From positions 1,860,001-1,924,000 of the forward strand of contig NZ_CP008896.1 of the NCBI RefSeq assembly GCF_000730425.1: a stretch of DNA of 64,000 nucleotides. Direction: 5' to 3'. Positions 27,000 to 37,049 of this stretch are shown here, in pieces. The position numbers were made by a program, and so were the translations under genes. The notes under the pieces are model-generated. The model saw nothing but the letters and a program-made list of their open reading frames with translations. It did not search any database and was not told the DNA's origin. Each line of letters opens with the position of its first letter. Position 1 is the stretch's first letter. Source of the DNA: Pseudomonas fluorescens. Its GTDB lineage: Bacteria > Pseudomonadota > Gammaproteobacteria > Pseudomonadales > Pseudomonadaceae.

Positions 27000-28148
27000 T
27001 TACAAGCCCATCTGCTTACTGATGATTTCGTTCATCACTTCCCGCGTTCCGCCACCAATCGACAGAATCCGGTTATCACGGTACAGCCGCTCCACCAGGC
27101 TGCCACGCATGTAACCAAGGCCGCCAAGGATCTGCAGCGCATCGTACGTCACGCGGTCGGCAGTGTCGGTGGCGAGGTTCTTGGCCATGGAAATCTCCTT
27201 GATCACACTCTTGCCAGCCGCCATCTTCGCCGCCTGGCGATAGGTGAACTCGCGAGAAACCTCGACCGCCGTGGCCATCTCGGCCAAGCGATGCTTGAGC
27301 ACCTGGAACTTGCCAATCGGCTTGCCGAAGGCTTCACGCTGGGCGGCCCAGCTCAAGCTCTCTTCCAACGCCAGCTGGGCCGTCATGTTGGCCATCAATG
27401 CCAGGGCCAGGCGTTCGCTCTGGAAGTTGCCCATGATGCAGGCAAAGCCCATGTTTTCAGCGCCAATCAGATTGCCTGCGGGCACCTGGCAATGGTCGAA
27501 GAACAACTCGGCAGTGTCCGACGCCCACCAACCCATTTTCTTCAGCGGCTGACCGACGGTGAAGCCAGGCGTGCCCTTCTCGATCAACAACAGGCTGATC
27601 CCGGCAAAGCCCGGCCCGCCGGTACGCACGGCGACGGTGTAGTAATCGGCGCGCACGCCACTGGTGATGAAGGTTTTGCTGCCACTGACCCGATAACTAT
27701 CGCCATCGCGCACGGCTCGGGTCTGCAGGCTTGCCACATCGGAGCCGCCACCGGGCTCGGTGACGGCCAGGGCCATGATCTTCTCGCCAGACAAGACCTG
27801 TGGAGCCACACGCTCGCGGACATCGGGGCGTGCCCATTTGACGATGGGCGGCAAGCCGATATCCAGTGACCCCAACCCCGCCACCAGGCCGCCGGAACCA
27901 CAACGCATCAGTTCTTCGCTGGCGGCGACCTTGGCGAACAGATCACCTTCGTGGCTGCCGCCCAGGGCTTCGGGGTATCCGATCCCGAGAATCCCCGCCG
28001 CACCGGCCTTGAGGTACAGCTCCCGGGGGAAGTGTTCGGCCTCTTCCCATTGCTCGATGCCCGGCAGAATCTCGCGCTCGACAAAACGACGCACGCTGTC
28101 GCGGACCAATTGGTGGCTGGGATCGAAGTATTCCTGATAGGCAGGCAT
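27000..28148 (-). CDS. Acyl-CoA dehydrogenase
   Basis: The 382-residue flavoenzyme would oxidise an acyl-CoA at the alpha-beta bond. Signatures include ALAVTEPGGGSDVASLQTRA (FAD and substrate loop), SGSKTFITSG, and YDALQILGGLGYMRGSLVERLYRD at the C terminus. The substrate is not deducible; the C-terminal region resembles short- or branched-chain members. The start is the ATG at 28148 (MPAYQEYF), two codons inside a frame opening with TTG; GGAG precedes it. In PAO1 a similar gene lies next to recR. Confidence 0.88.
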   Translation of the reverse strand: MPAYQEYFDPSHQLVRDSVRRFVEREILPGIEQWEEAEHFPRELYLKAGAAGILGIGYPEALGGSHEGDLFAKVAASEELMRCGSGGLVAGLGSLDIGLPPIVKWARPDVRERVAPQVLSGEKIMALAVTEPGGGSDVASLQTRAVRDGDSYRVSGSKTFITSGVRADYYTVAVRTGGPGFAGISLLLIEKGTPGFTVGQPLKKMGWWASDTAELFFDHCQVPAGNLIGAENMGFACIMGNFQSERLALALMANMTAQLALEESLSWAAQREAFGKPIGKFQVLKHRLAEMATAVEVSREFTYRQAAKMAAGKSVIKEISMAKNLATDTADRVTYDALQILGGLGYMRGSLVERLYRDNRILSIGGGTREVMNEIISKQMGL

Positions 28149-28221
28149 CGGCAAGCTCCACGGAGAGGTGGAGCGAAATTACCAAGCGCTTGCTTGGTTA
28201 TCAAGCCAAACGCAAAACCAA

Positions 28222-28310
28222 TGTAGGAGCTGGCTTGCCAGCGGTAGCGGTGGGTCAGCTAAGTATCCGTTGGCTGACAAATCGCTATCGCTGGCAAGCC
28301 AGCTCCTACA
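28222..28310. repeat. REP doublet
   Basis: Arms TGTAGGAGCTGGCTTGCCAG and CTGGCAAGCCAGCTCCTACA are separated by ~48 bases containing a second pairing (GGTAGCG/CGCTATC), between acyl-CoA dehydrogenase and recR. Confidence 0.85.
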
Positions 28311-28327
28311 AGGATTTGCGGCGCGGC

Positions 28328-28930
28328 TTAGAGGGCGATCGGCTTGCGCCCGGCAAACGAGTGCGCCAGGGTCCCGCCATCCACCAGTTCCAGTTCACCA
28401 CCCAGCGGCACGCCATGGGCGATGCGTGATGTGACCAGGCCTTTGTTACTCAGCAACTGCGCGATGTAGTGCGCCGTGGCCTCACCTTCCACCGTCGGGT
28501 TGGTGGCCAGGATCACCTCGGTAAAGGTGCCCTGCTCTTCAATGCGCGCCACCAACTGCGGAATGCCTATGGCCTCAGGCCCCAGACCGTCGAGTGGCGA
28601 CAGGTGGCCCTTGAGCACGAAGTAGCGCCCGCGATACCCCGTCTGCTCCACCGCGTACACGTCCATCGGCCCTTCGACCACGCACAGCAGCGTGTCGTCG
28701 CGACGGGGATCGGCGCATTGCGGGCACAGTTCTTCTTCGGTAAGGGTGCGGCACTGGCGGCAATGGCCCACCCCCTCCATGGCCTGGCTCAAGGCCTGGG
28801 CCAACCGCGAGCCACCGCTGCGGTCACGCTCCAGCAGTTGCAGCGCCATACGCTGGGCGGTTTTCTGGCCCACACCCGGCAAGGTGCGCAGGGCGTCGAT
28901 CAGTTGACGAATCAGAGGGCTGAAGCTCAT
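28328..28930 (-). CDS. recR: Recombination mediator RecR
   Basis: The 200-residue RecR works with RecO (and RecF) to load RecA at gaps. It has an N-terminal helix-hairpin-helix ([16 protein letters not shown]), a four-cysteine zinc site (C57, C60, C69, C72) and a Toprim domain ([15 protein letters not shown]), ending [19 protein letters not shown]. The frame extends to 29152, but [10 protein letters not shown] at 28930 is the normal start. It is separated from ybaB by an oxidoreductase gene here. Confidence 0.95.
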   Translation of the reverse strand: MSFSPLIRQLIDALRTLPGVGQKTAQRMALQLLERDRSGGSRLAQALSQAMEGVGHCRQCRTLTEEELCPQCADPRRDDTLLCVVEGPMDVYAVEQTGYRGRYFVLKGHLSPLDGLGPEAIGIPQLVARIEEQGTFTEVILATNPTVEGEATAHYIAQLLSNKGLVTSRIAHGVPLGGELELVDGGTLAHSFAGRKPIAL

Positions 28931-28988
28931 GGGGCAAAGGTCCGACAAAACAACGAGACGCGGTTTATACCCGCGCCTCGGATAAGCG

Positions 28989-30014
28989 TCAAATACGCAC
29001 GACCAACTTGCCAAAGTTGCGCCCTTCCAACAGCCCGATAAAAGCCTCGGGAGCCTGCTCCAGGCCATCGACCACGTCTTCGCGGAACTTGACCTTGCCC
29101 TCACGCACCCAGGGCGCCATGGCGCTGATAAATTCGGGATGGCGGTCGCCATAATCGTCGAACACGATAAAACCCTGAATGCGCACGCGCTTGGTCAGCA
29201 GGGTGCGTTGCAACGTCGGCAGCCGATCGGGGCCGGTGGGCGCTTCATGGGCGTTGTAACCGGCAATCAGGCCGCACAGGGGAATCCGCGCCTTGGCATT
29301 GAGCAGCGGCAACACCGCGTCGAAGACCTTGCCCCCGACGTTTTCAAAATAGATATCCACCCCTTTGAAACAGGCCAGGGCCAATTCTTCGGCAAAATCT
29401 GCGCTCTTGTGGTCGATACAGGCGTCAAAACCCAGTTCATCCACCACGTAGCGGCACTTGTCCGCGCCGCCCGCGATGCCGACCACCCGCAGGCCCTTGA
29501 GCTTGGCCACCTGGCCGACCACCGAGCCCACGGCGCCGGAGGCTGCCGCAACCACCAGGGTTTCCCCGGCCCTGGGCTGGCCGATGTCCATCAGCCCCAT
29601 GTAGGCCGTCATGCCGGGCATGCCCAGCACACCAAGGGCCATGGACGGGCTTGGCAGGCCCTTGGGCACCGGGATCAGGTTGCGCCCATCGCTGATGCTA
29701 TGGCTTTGCCAGCCAGTGGCGCCGACCACCAGGTCACCCACTTCGAACTTGGGGTTGCGCGACTGTTCGATACGGCTCACAGCACCGCCAGTCATCACCT
29801 CGCCGATTTCCACTGGCGCCGCGTAGGACGGCGCATCACTCATGCGCCCCCGCATGTAGGGGTCCAGGGACAGGAACAGGGTCTTGAGCAGGACCTGGCC
29901 GTCTGCCAGGTCCGGCAGCGCCACACGCTCCAGGCGGAAATTTTCCGGCACGGGCGCACCGTGTGGGCGGGATACCAGGACAATGCGCTGGTTAAGGGTC
30001 ATGGCTTGGGTCAT
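28989..30014 (-). CDS. NADP-dependent oxidoreductase, zinc-independent MDR family
   Basis: The 341-residue medium-chain dehydrogenase/reductase begins [19 protein letters not shown]. It has [10 protein letters not shown], the nucleotide-binding [21 protein letters not shown] and [16 protein letters not shown]. This pattern fits the CurA/prostaglandin-reductase group, which reduces alpha,beta-unsaturated ketones or aldehydes without zinc. The ATG at 30014 has AAGGAGCC upstream, whereas the longer frame crosses a terminator hairpin. It lies between ybaB and recR, which are usually adjacent. Confidence 0.88.
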   Translation of the reverse strand: MTQAMTLNQRIVLVSRPHGAPVPENFRLERVALPDLADGQVLLKTLFLSLDPYMRGRMSDAPSYAAPVEIGEVMTGGAVSRIEQSRNPKFEVGDLVVGATGWQSHSISDGRNLIPVPKGLPSPSMALGVLGMPGMTAYMGLMDIGQPRAGETLVVAAASGAVGSVVGQVAKLKGLRVVGIAGGADKCRYVVDELGFDACIDHKSADFAEELALACFKGVDIYFENVGGKVFDAVLPLLNAKARIPLCGLIAGYNAHEAPTGPDRLPTLQRTLLTKRVRIQGFIVFDDYGDRHPEFISAMAPWVREGKVKFREDVVDGLEQAPEAFIGLLEGRNFGKLVVRI

Positions 30015-30107
30015 CAGCGAGGCTCCTTTATATCGGTGATTGAATTCAGCGGTATAGGGTGCAGACAACTGTTGCAATGCAGGCGTTCGATTGTGCCCGA
30101 CACAAAC

Positions 30108-30137
30108 AAAAATGCCAGGCACAAGGCCTGGCATTTT
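30108..30137 (-). terminator. Rho-independent terminator after ybaB
   Basis: A perfect hairpin, AAAATGCCAGGC and GCCTGGCATTTT around a 5-base loop, with T-runs on both strands. It ends the dnaX-ybaB transcript before the oxidoreductase gene. Confidence 0.85.
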
Positions 30138-30156
30138 CAGTTTCACGCTAGCCGCG

Positions 30157-30495
30157 TCAGAACGGCAGCTTCATGCCCGGTGGCAGTTGCATGCCCGCGG
30201 TCATGCCGGACATTTTGTCCTGGCTGTTGGCTTCGATCTTGCGCACGGCGTCGTTGACGGCCGCGGCGAACAGGGCTTCGAGCATTTCCAGGTCGTCTTC
30301 GCCGACGCCCGGCAATACGCTTGGGTCGATGCTCACGCGCTTGATGTCGTGACGACCGGTCATCACCACGCTGACCATATCGCCACCGGCTTTACCGGTG
30401 ACTTCGGCGTTGGCCAGCTCTTCCTGCATCTTGGCCATTTTTTCTTGCATCTGCTGCGCCTGCTTCATCAGGCCGGCCATGCCACCTTTCATCAT
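30157..30495 (-). CDS. ybaB: Nucleoid-associated protein YbaB/EbfC
   Basis: The 112-residue protein starts [20 protein letters not shown], the conserved YbaB opening, and continues through a helical dimer core to a Met/Pro-rich tail ([18 protein letters not shown]). It binds DNA as a dimer. GAGGTG precedes the ATG at 30495; a GTG three codons upstream overlaps that site. It lies 66 bases after dnaX in the same direction and is followed by a terminator. Confidence 0.93.
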   Translation of the reverse strand: MMKGGMAGLMKQAQQMQEKMAKMQEELANAEVTGKAGGDMVSVVMTGRHDIKRVSIDPSVLPGVGEDDLEMLEALFAAAVNDAVRKIEANSQDKMSGMTAGMQLPPGMKLPF

Positions 30496-30561
30496 GGGAA
30501 TCACCTCAAAAGTACGTGGATCAATACGGCGCCGAACCTACGGGCACGGCGCCTTCAATTA

Positions 30562-32613
30562 TCAGCCCGCTGCAGCCTGGGCTTCGACGGGCTCAATAGT
30601 ATCGTGGCGCACCACCGCGCCAAACTGCTCCATCATCTGCTGGATGAGTGGATCGGCGTGGATCGACTCCTCGGCCTCACGCTGGCGGTTGAGACGGCGA
30701 CGGGTCGCGGCCTGGGCCGGGGTTTCCTGCTCGGGCTTGATCAGCTCGATGGTCACCGTCAGGGTGCGTTCGTGGAACTGGTTCAGGGCATCGTTGAGCC
30801 GGCGCTGCTGAGTCGCATTGAACAGGGCACTGTGGGCCGGGTCCAGGTGCAACAGCCAGTGATCACCCTCGACTGCGATCAGCGTGCAGTTGGCTGCGAT
30901 GCTCCCGGTCATGCCGGAGATCGACAATTTCGGGAACAGCTCCAGCCATTGCAGGGCCAGGCCGGTGGCCGGCATCGCGGCCGGTTCCGCCTCGGGCTCG
31001 GGCGCAGGCTCGGCGGTGTGCTCGCTGGCGAGATCGTCCAGGTAGCTATAGGCCGAATCCATGTCCGGCTCGATGTAATCTTCGTCCAGCGGCGGCTCGT
31101 CATCCAGGTCGATGCCGGGGGTGGCCGCATCCACTTCAGCCATGGTCGGCTCGGGCACGGGGGCCGAGACCCATTCCGGCGCGTCCGGCACCACGCTGTC
31201 GGGGGTCGGCGTCGGCATCGGCGTCAACTCAGGCTGCTCGCCGGTGGTTTCCAGCACCGGTTCGACCGCAGGTGCCAGCTCGGCCGCGGCCTCTGCCGGG
31301 TCGTTCCACGGCAGATCGACCACAGGCGCGGGCTCAGGCTCGGCAACCGGCTCCGGCGCTGCCACAGGTGCCACAGGCTCATCGGCGACTGGAGCGGGCG
31401 TGGCTGTCACAGGTTCCGGCGCAATCACTGGCGCGACGACCGCCGCGCCAGCCACTGGTTTGGCGGAATCAACTGTGGCCTGGCTGATTCCCACTGGCTT
31501 TAGCGGCTGTCTCGGCGCGTCGGCGGTGTCTGCCGGGCGGAACGCCAGCATGCGCAGCATGACCATTTCAAACCCGCCGCGCGGGTCGGGTGCCAACGGC
31601 AGGTCGCGACGGCCGATAAGGCCCATCTGGTAGTAAAACTGCACATCTTCGGCCGGCAATGCCCGGGCCAGGGCCAACACACGATCGCGGTCGCCATGGC
31701 CGTTATCGACGCCTTCAGGCAGCGCCTGGGCGATAGCGACACGGTGCAGCACATTGAGAATTTCCGAGAGCACGCCATTCCAGTCCGGGCCCTGTTCCGA
31801 CAAATGGCGGACAGCTTCCAGCAAGGCCTTGGCATCGCCTTCGATCAGCGCATGCAACACGTCAAAGACCTGGCCGTGATCGAGGGTGCCAAGCATGGCA
31901 CGCACATCGGTGGCCATGACCTTGCCTTCGCCGAAGGCAATCGCCTGGTCGGTCAGGCTCATGGCATCACGCATCGAACCATCGGCGGCACGGCCCAGCA
32001 GCCACAGCGCGTCGTCTTCGAACGGCACGTTCTCCACACCCAGCACGTGTGTCAAATGCTCGACCACCCGCTCGGGGGTCATGTTCTTCAGGGAGAACTG
32101 CAGGCAGCGCGACAAAATCGTTGCAGGAAGTTTCTGAGGATCGGTGGTGGCCAGGATGAATTTAACGTAGGGCGGCGGCTCCTCCAGGGTTTTCAACAGG
32201 GCGTTGAAGGAATGGCTGGAGAGCATGTGCACTTCGTCGATCAGGTAGACCTTGAAGCGCCCACGGCTAGGGGCATACTGCACGTTGTCGAGCAGTTCGC
32301 GGGTGTCCTCGACCTTGGTACGGCTCGCGGCGTCGATCTCGATCAGGTCGACAAAACGCCCTTCGTCGATCTCCCGGCATACCGAGCAGGTACCACAGGG
32401 GGTCGAAGTGATACCCGTCTCACAGTTCAGACACTTGGCAATGATCCGTGCAATGGTGGTTTTGCCCACCCCGCGCGTGCCGGTGAACAGGTAGGCGTGG
32501 TGCAACCGCTGGCTGTCCAAGGCATTGATCAGAGCCTTGAGCACATGGGTCTGGCCGACCATTTCGCGGAACGAGCGCGGGCGCCATTTACGTGCAAGAA
32601 CCTGATAACTCAT
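30562..32613 (-). CDS. dnaX: DNA polymerase III tau/gamma subunit
   Basis: The 683-residue clamp-loader ATPase has a Walker A GTRGVGKT (45-52), a zinc site (C64, C73, C76, C79), DEVHML (Walker B) and the SRC sensor SRCLQFSL. A long Ala/Pro/Glu/Val-rich linker (about 400-540) precedes the tau-specific C-terminal domain. I see no A-run slippery site in the linker that would give the shorter gamma form, so this strain may make only tau. The start MSYQVLARKWRP at 32613 is five codons inside the open frame. Confidence 0.95.
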   Translation of the reverse strand: MSYQVLARKWRPRSFREMVGQTHVLKALINALDSQRLHHAYLFTGTRGVGKTTIARIIAKCLNCETGITSTPCGTCSVCREIDEGRFVDLIEIDAASRTKVEDTRELLDNVQYAPSRGRFKVYLIDEVHMLSSHSFNALLKTLEEPPPYVKFILATTDPQKLPATILSRCLQFSLKNMTPERVVEHLTHVLGVENVPFEDDALWLLGRAADGSMRDAMSLTDQAIAFGEGKVMATDVRAMLGTLDHGQVFDVLHALIEGDAKALLEAVRHLSEQGPDWNGVLSEILNVLHRVAIAQALPEGVDNGHGDRDRVLALARALPAEDVQFYYQMGLIGRRDLPLAPDPRGGFEMVMLRMLAFRPADTADAPRQPLKPVGISQATVDSAKPVAGAAVVAPVIAPEPVTATPAPVADEPVAPVAAPEPVAEPEPAPVVDLPWNDPAEAAAELAPAVEPVLETTGEQPELTPMPTPTPDSVVPDAPEWVSAPVPEPTMAEVDAATPGIDLDDEPPLDEDYIEPDMDSAYSYLDDLASEHTAEPAPEPEAEPAAMPATGLALQWLELFPKLSISGMTGSIAANCTLIAVEGDHWLLHLDPAHSALFNATQQRRLNDALNQFHERTLTVTIELIKPEQETPAQAATRRRLNRQREAEESIHADPLIQQMMEQFGAVVRHDTIEPVEAQAAAG

Positions 32614-32747
32614 CGAAAACCGTCGCAACTGGGAAGCGGAAGCCCGTAATGCTAGCGGAGCAGGGGGGAAATTGCATCCGGCACGCTCGCCTAATCTGAC
32701 TAAGCTGGTATTGGCTTGCCCTTCAAAGGGCTGATCCCGGAGAGTTT

Positions 32748-33506
32748 ATGCGCGTAGTCCTGGGCGCCTTATGGATGGTCACCACACTGAGCATGGCGGC
32801 GCCGACCCCGTTGCGCTTCGCCATTTCCGACAGTTGGGCCATGCCCATGGTGCAGATCGAGGGCGGCCAGCCGACCCAGGGCATCTTGTATGACTTGATG
32901 TTAAGCCTGGCGACCCAGGTCGGCCATCCGGCGCAGTTCCAGGTACTGGCCCGGGCCCGTATCGCCCCGGCGATGGAACATGGCGAAATCGATGTGCGCT
33001 GCTACGTCGCACAAGCCTGGCTCAACAATCCGTCAGGCGATTACGCCTGGAGCATTCCGCTATGGGTGCAACGCAATGTGCTGGCCAGCGCCCATATACC
33101 GCCGCTGTCGGTGAACGTGGCGAAACTGGCGACACAGAACATCGGCACAGTGCTCAACTACCGCTACCCGACCCTCGAGCCGCTGTTCGCCAACGGCCAA
33201 CTCAAGCGCGACGACGCCCGCAGCGAGGAGCAAGTGCTGCACAAACTGGTGGCGGGACGCTTCAAGTACGCGGTCACCACCGAATGGACCCTGGAGCGCT
33301 TCAATCAGCAATTGCCCGTGGGGCGAAGACTGCACGCTGTCGCTGTGATCGAAGAGCAGAGCCTGGGCTGCTACGTGCGCAACGACCCATCCCTCCCCGT
33401 CCGGCGCATTTTACGCACGTTGCTGCGTATGAAAACGTCCGGAGAGGTCGACGAAATCATCAAGCTCTACACCGGACGGTCTCAACCCTCAGCACCGTCG
33501 CCATAG
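32748..33506 (+). CDS. Periplasmic solute-binding protein, family 3 type
   Basis: The 252-residue protein begins with a short signal peptide (MRVVLGALWMVTTLSMAAP, cleavage likely near residue 18). It has the family-3 pattern PLRFAISDSWAMPMV, GILYDLMLSLA and the C-terminal VDEIIKLYTG. No permease genes are adjacent, so it may be an orphan sensor-type binding protein rather than part of a transporter. CGGAGAG precedes the ATG. The last 25 bases overlap the 3' end of the convergent PAS-GGDEF-EAL gene. Confidence 0.8.
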   Translation: MRVVLGALWMVTTLSMAAPTPLRFAISDSWAMPMVQIEGGQPTQGILYDLMLSLATQVGHPAQFQVLARARIAPAMEHGEIDVRCYVAQAWLNNPSGDYAWSIPLWVQRNVLASAHIPPLSVNVAKLATQNIGTVLNYRYPTLEPLFANGQLKRDDARSEEQVLHKLVAGRFKYAVTTEWTLERFNQQLPVGRRLHAVAVIEEQSLGCYVRNDPSLPVRRILRTLLRMKTSGEVDEIIKLYTGRSQPSAPSP

Positions 33507-35176
33507 GCGGGCAGATCAAAACCGGCAACCCAGGCCGGCACCTCGACAGCCGGCATAGGCTGGGCGAAACAGTAACCCTGGGCCACTTCGCACCCCATGC
33601 GCAGCAACAGTTGACCATGCTCCAGTGTTTCCAGGCCCTCGGCGATCACCTCGCGGCCAAATGCCCGGGCCAGGCCGATTACCGCCTGGGTCAGGGCCAG
33701 ATCGTCCTTGTCGTGGAGGATGTCGCGCACAAACGACTTGTCGATCTTGATGGTCTGGGTCGGCAGGCGCTTGAGGTAGCTGAGGGACGAATAGCCAGTA
33801 CCAAAGTCATCCAGGGAAAACCGCACCCCCAGCGCCTGGCAGGCCGCAAGGTGCTCGGTGACCCGCTGGATATGGTCGATGGCCACCGACTCGGCAATCT
33901 CCAGGTCAAGCATGTGCGGCGCGACGTCGGGGTGCTGGGCCAGCAGCTGTTGCAGGCGCTCGACAAAATCCGCGCGCTGGAAATGCCGCGCCGCGATGTT
34001 CACGCTGACCGGCCAACAATGCCCGGCTTCTTGCCATTGGCGCATCTGCGCCAGTACCTGGTCCATGACCCACTCGCCGACATCGACGATCAGGTCGGTC
34101 TGCTCGATCAAGGACAGGAAGTCCTTGGGCGATACCAAGCCGCGGATCGGGTGCTGCCAGCGCAGCAATGCCTCGAACCCCACGACCTCGCGGCGGCGCA
34201 GGTTAATCTTGGGATGGAAGTGCAGGCACAACTCCCCCGCCGCCAGGGCCTGGCGAATCTGCTGCACGGTCTGATGGGTGGCCTTGACCTCCTGCTCCAG
34301 GGACACGTCAAACAGTTGGTAGCGGTTGCGACCACTCTGCTTGGCCACATACATCGCCTGGTCGGCATGGCGCAGCAGGGTATCGGCATCCTCGTCATCC
34401 AACGGGAACAGCGTGACGCCAATACTGGCAAACACGTTGATCTGCGCCCCCAGGATCGAGTAAGGCTCGGAAATGGCCGTGAGGATGCGCCGCAACGCGC
34501 GGTTCAACTCCTCGGCATCGCGCACGTAGCGCAGGATCAGCACGAACTCGTCACCGGCAAGCCTGGCGACCACATCTTCGCCACGGATGATGTCACGCAG
34601 GCGACTGGCCACCTCCACCAGCAACAGGTCGCCAGAGGCATGGCCGTAGCCGTCGTTGACCGCCTTGAAGCCGTCCAGGTCGAGCATGCACACCGCCAGG
34701 GGGATATGCTCGCTGCGGGAAAACTCCAAAGACTGCACCAGCAATTCGGAGAGGTAGGCGCGGTTGGGCAACCCGGTCAGCACATCGTGGCCGACCCGCC
34801 ATTGCAAGGTCTGCAGCAACTGGCGCTTTTCGCTGACATCAAAACGAATCGACACGTACTTTTGCACCTTGCCGGTACGCTCATCGACCAACGGCACCAT
34901 GGTGCTGTCGACCCAATACAACGAACCATCCTTGGCGCGGTTGCAGATTTCCCCGCGCCAGACCTTACCCTCGGTGATGGTGCGCCACATCCCCTGGAAA
35001 AATCCGGCAGGATGCAGCCCGGAACTGAGGATCCGGTGGTTGCGTCCCAGCAACTCGTCGCGGCTGTAGCCGGACATGCCGCAGAATTGGTCGTTGACGT
35101 AGGTGATGCGGCCGGTGAGATCTGTCTCGGAGAAAATGGCGGCGGCATCCACGGCCCTGCGGTATTTCTCGTCCAT
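33482..35176 (-). CDS. PAS-GGDEF-EAL protein (c-di-GMP turnover)
   Basis: The 564-residue protein has an N-terminal PAS/PAC (ITYVNDQFCGMSGYSRDEL; GSLYWVDSTMVPLVDE). A GGDEF domain follows, whose signature reads RLAGDEF, with Ala in the first position, a variant still active in some cyclases. The EAL domain has GFEALLRW, DDFGTGYSSL and IDKSFV intact, so phosphodiesterase activity is likely. There is no membrane segment, so it is cytosolic. It starts 18 bases after the Aer-like receptor gene and is probably co-transcribed, linking the same signal to chemotaxis and c-di-GMP. Confidence 0.9.
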   Translation of the reverse strand: MDEKYRRAVDAAAIFSETDLTGRITYVNDQFCGMSGYSRDELLGRNHRILSSGLHPAGFFQGMWRTITEGKVWRGEICNRAKDGSLYWVDSTMVPLVDERTGKVQKYVSIRFDVSEKRQLLQTLQWRVGHDVLTGLPNRAYLSELLVQSLEFSRSEHIPLAVCMLDLDGFKAVNDGYGHASGDLLLVEVASRLRDIIRGEDVVARLAGDEFVLILRYVRDAEELNRALRRILTAISEPYSILGAQINVFASIGVTLFPLDDEDADTLLRHADQAMYVAKQSGRNRYQLFDVSLEQEVKATHQTVQQIRQALAAGELCLHFHPKINLRRREVVGFEALLRWQHPIRGLVSPKDFLSLIEQTDLIVDVGEWVMDQVLAQMRQWQEAGHCWPVSVNIAARHFQRADFVERLQQLLAQHPDVAPHMLDLEIAESVAIDHIQRVTEHLAACQALGVRFSLDDFGTGYSSLSYLKRLPTQTIKIDKSFVRDILHDKDDLALTQAVIGLARAFGREVIAEGLETLEHGQLLLRMGCEVAQGYCFAQPMPAVEVPAWVAGFDLPAYGDGAEG

Positions 35177-35194
35177 GAATGAGGCTCTAGGTGG

Positions 35195-36760
35195 CTAGCG
35201 GTTGAACCGCTCGACCAGGGCACGCAACCCGGAAGAGATGCTTTCAAGTTCCCGGCCACGGGTGACTGCAGCGTTGGCATTGCCCGCTGTCTTTTGTACC
35301 GTGGCCGCGACGTTATTGATCTGTTGTGAAACATCCTCTGCGACGTGGGATTGTTCCTGTGAGGCTGCAGCCATTTGCTGACTCATGCCGGTAATGCGTT
35401 CCACCGCCTGGCGAATGCCCAGCAGTGCCTGTTGCGCTTGCAAGACCTGCTGCACGCCCTGCTCGGCTTCGTGAATGCCGGTACTGGCAATTTCAACGGC
35501 CTCGTCGGCTCCGGCGCGCAGATTCTGGATGATGCCCTGGATCTGCTCGGTCGACTCACGGGTCTTGCCCGCCAGCGCCCGCACTTCATCGGCCACCACG
35601 GCAAAGCCACGCCCCTGCTCGCCGGCCCGCGCCGCTTCGATGGCGGCATTCAGGGCCAGTAGATTGGTCTGGTCGGCGATGGCCTGGATCATGCTGGCGG
35701 CCACGCGAATTTCCTGGGTCTGGCCAGCCAAATGACCCACCGCCTGGTTGATCTGGGTGACGGTGGCCGCCAGCAACTGGATCGCCTCACGCGTGGTGCC
35801 GACCACCTGGCTGCCGTGCCCGGCCAGGTCATTGGCGGTGCGGGCTTCGCTGGCCGTCTGCTGTACATGCGTCGCCACTTCGGCGATGGACGCTGCCATT
35901 TCGGTCATGGCAGCGGCAGTCATATCGGTTTCAGCGCGCTGTTCCAGCAGCGCCGACTCGGTATTCCCCGACAACACGCTGGAATCGGTGGCCGCCTCGG
36001 CCATCTGGGTGGCCAGATCACTGAGCCGTGTGAGGGCAGTTTTCAGGCGCGCCTCTTCACTGATCAGGATCATCTCCAACTGCGCGGCCGGACCCAGCGC
36101 ATCGCTGTAGGTCATAGCGCTGATGGGGTCGGAAAAGGTAGTGGGCGTGTGTTCGACAATTTGCTTGAGTTGCTGCCCCAGGCGCAGGTGCGCCCAGGCA
36201 CCCAGGCCGAGAAACAGCAGCGCGGTCGACGTCTGCGCCCAGCCGGTCGGCAGCCATTGCACTGCGCCACCCGCAACCACCGCCGCCAAGGCGGGTACGA
36301 CCAGCGCATTGCCGACCTGGCCCAGACGCTGCTGCAACGAAACCGCAGAACGCCCGGCACGCAAACGGGTGTAGAGCGCTTCGGCACGCCGGACCTGCTC
36401 GCGGGTCGGCTTGACCCGCACCGACTCATACCCTACCAGCCGCCCTTGTTCGAGAATCGGCGTCACATAGGCGCTGACCCAATAGAAATTGCCATTTTTG
36501 CAACGATTCTTGACCACACCCATCCAGCTCTGGCCGGCCTTGAGGTAACGCCACATCAGTTCAAACACAGCGGGCGGCATGTCCGGGTGGCGCACCAGGT
36601 TGTGGGTACTGCCGATCAACTCGGCCTGGGTAAAGCCGCTCATGGCAGCAAACTCGGCGTTGCAGTAGGTTATGTGGCTGTTGATGTCCGTCGCGGAAAT
36701 CAGCCGTTGCTGCTCCCCGAAAGTCTGTTCAACAGTGGTGACCGGCAAATTGACGCGCAC
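35195..36760 (-). CDS. Second Aer-like PAS chemoreceptor
   Basis: The 521-residue receptor has the same layout as the one at 2801: PAS ([27 protein letters not shown]), a membrane hairpin around 145-190 ([19 protein letters not shown]) and the signalling tip [20 protein letters not shown]. The two match closely in PAS and tip but differ in the membrane and coiled regions. The start is GTG at 36760 with GGAG upstream. A perfect ANR-type box lies 153 bases upstream, and a PAS-GGDEF-EAL gene follows in the operon. An oxygen or redox taxis role is likely. Confidence 0.9.
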   Translation of the reverse strand: MRVNLPVTTVEQTFGEQQRLISATDINSHITYCNAEFAAMSGFTQAELIGSTHNLVRHPDMPPAVFELMWRYLKAGQSWMGVVKNRCKNGNFYWVSAYVTPILEQGRLVGYESVRVKPTREQVRRAEALYTRLRAGRSAVSLQQRLGQVGNALVVPALAAVVAGGAVQWLPTGWAQTSTALLFLGLGAWAHLRLGQQLKQIVEHTPTTFSDPISAMTYSDALGPAAQLEMILISEEARLKTALTRLSDLATQMAEAATDSSVLSGNTESALLEQRAETDMTAAAMTEMAASIAEVATHVQQTASEARTANDLAGHGSQVVGTTREAIQLLAATVTQINQAVGHLAGQTQEIRVAASMIQAIADQTNLLALNAAIEAARAGEQGRGFAVVADEVRALAGKTRESTEQIQGIIQNLRAGADEAVEIASTGIHEAEQGVQQVLQAQQALLGIRQAVERITGMSQQMAAASQEQSHVAEDVSQQINNVAATVQKTAGNANAAVTRGRELESISSGLRALVERFNR

Positions 36761-36913
36761 TTTAAAGCTCCATGGACAGCATTCGATCTACCGCTCCGGG
36801 ATCGGGTAGATTCCGGCAGGTAGAGGGGTATTTCCAGACGGCTAAACCGTCAATCGGCTGGCTGGCCCCATTCGGCAGCCAAACCAGGTTTTGCCCAGCA
36901 CCTGACCTTCGAT

Positions 36914-36927
36914 TTGACGAAGATCAA
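36914..36927. promoter_or_regulatory. Perfect ANR-type box between receptor and small ORF
   Basis: TTGACGAAGATCAA fits TTGAYnnnnRTCAA at every defined position. It is palindromic, so it could serve the receptor operon (start 36760, minus) or the plus-strand genes from 37050. I find no ideally spaced -10 on either side. Confidence 0.65.
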
Positions 36928-37049
36928 CTAGGCTTTAATTCGAGCGTCTGGTGTGAAAGGCAGGCGTTGCATGGGCACGCAAGGGCGAGCCTGGCGCTGC
37001 GGCCAAGCCACTGTTTTGCAACTACCTTTATGAAAGTGAGGAGAAAGCA

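Noticed and set aside
28222..28310. Inverted GTAGGAGC elements as CRISPR repeats
   Set aside because: They are dispersed REP palindromes in single or double copies, not arrays with regular spacers.
30900..31500. Programmed frameshift in dnaX
   Set aside because: No A AAA AAG-like slippery run is present in the linker region.
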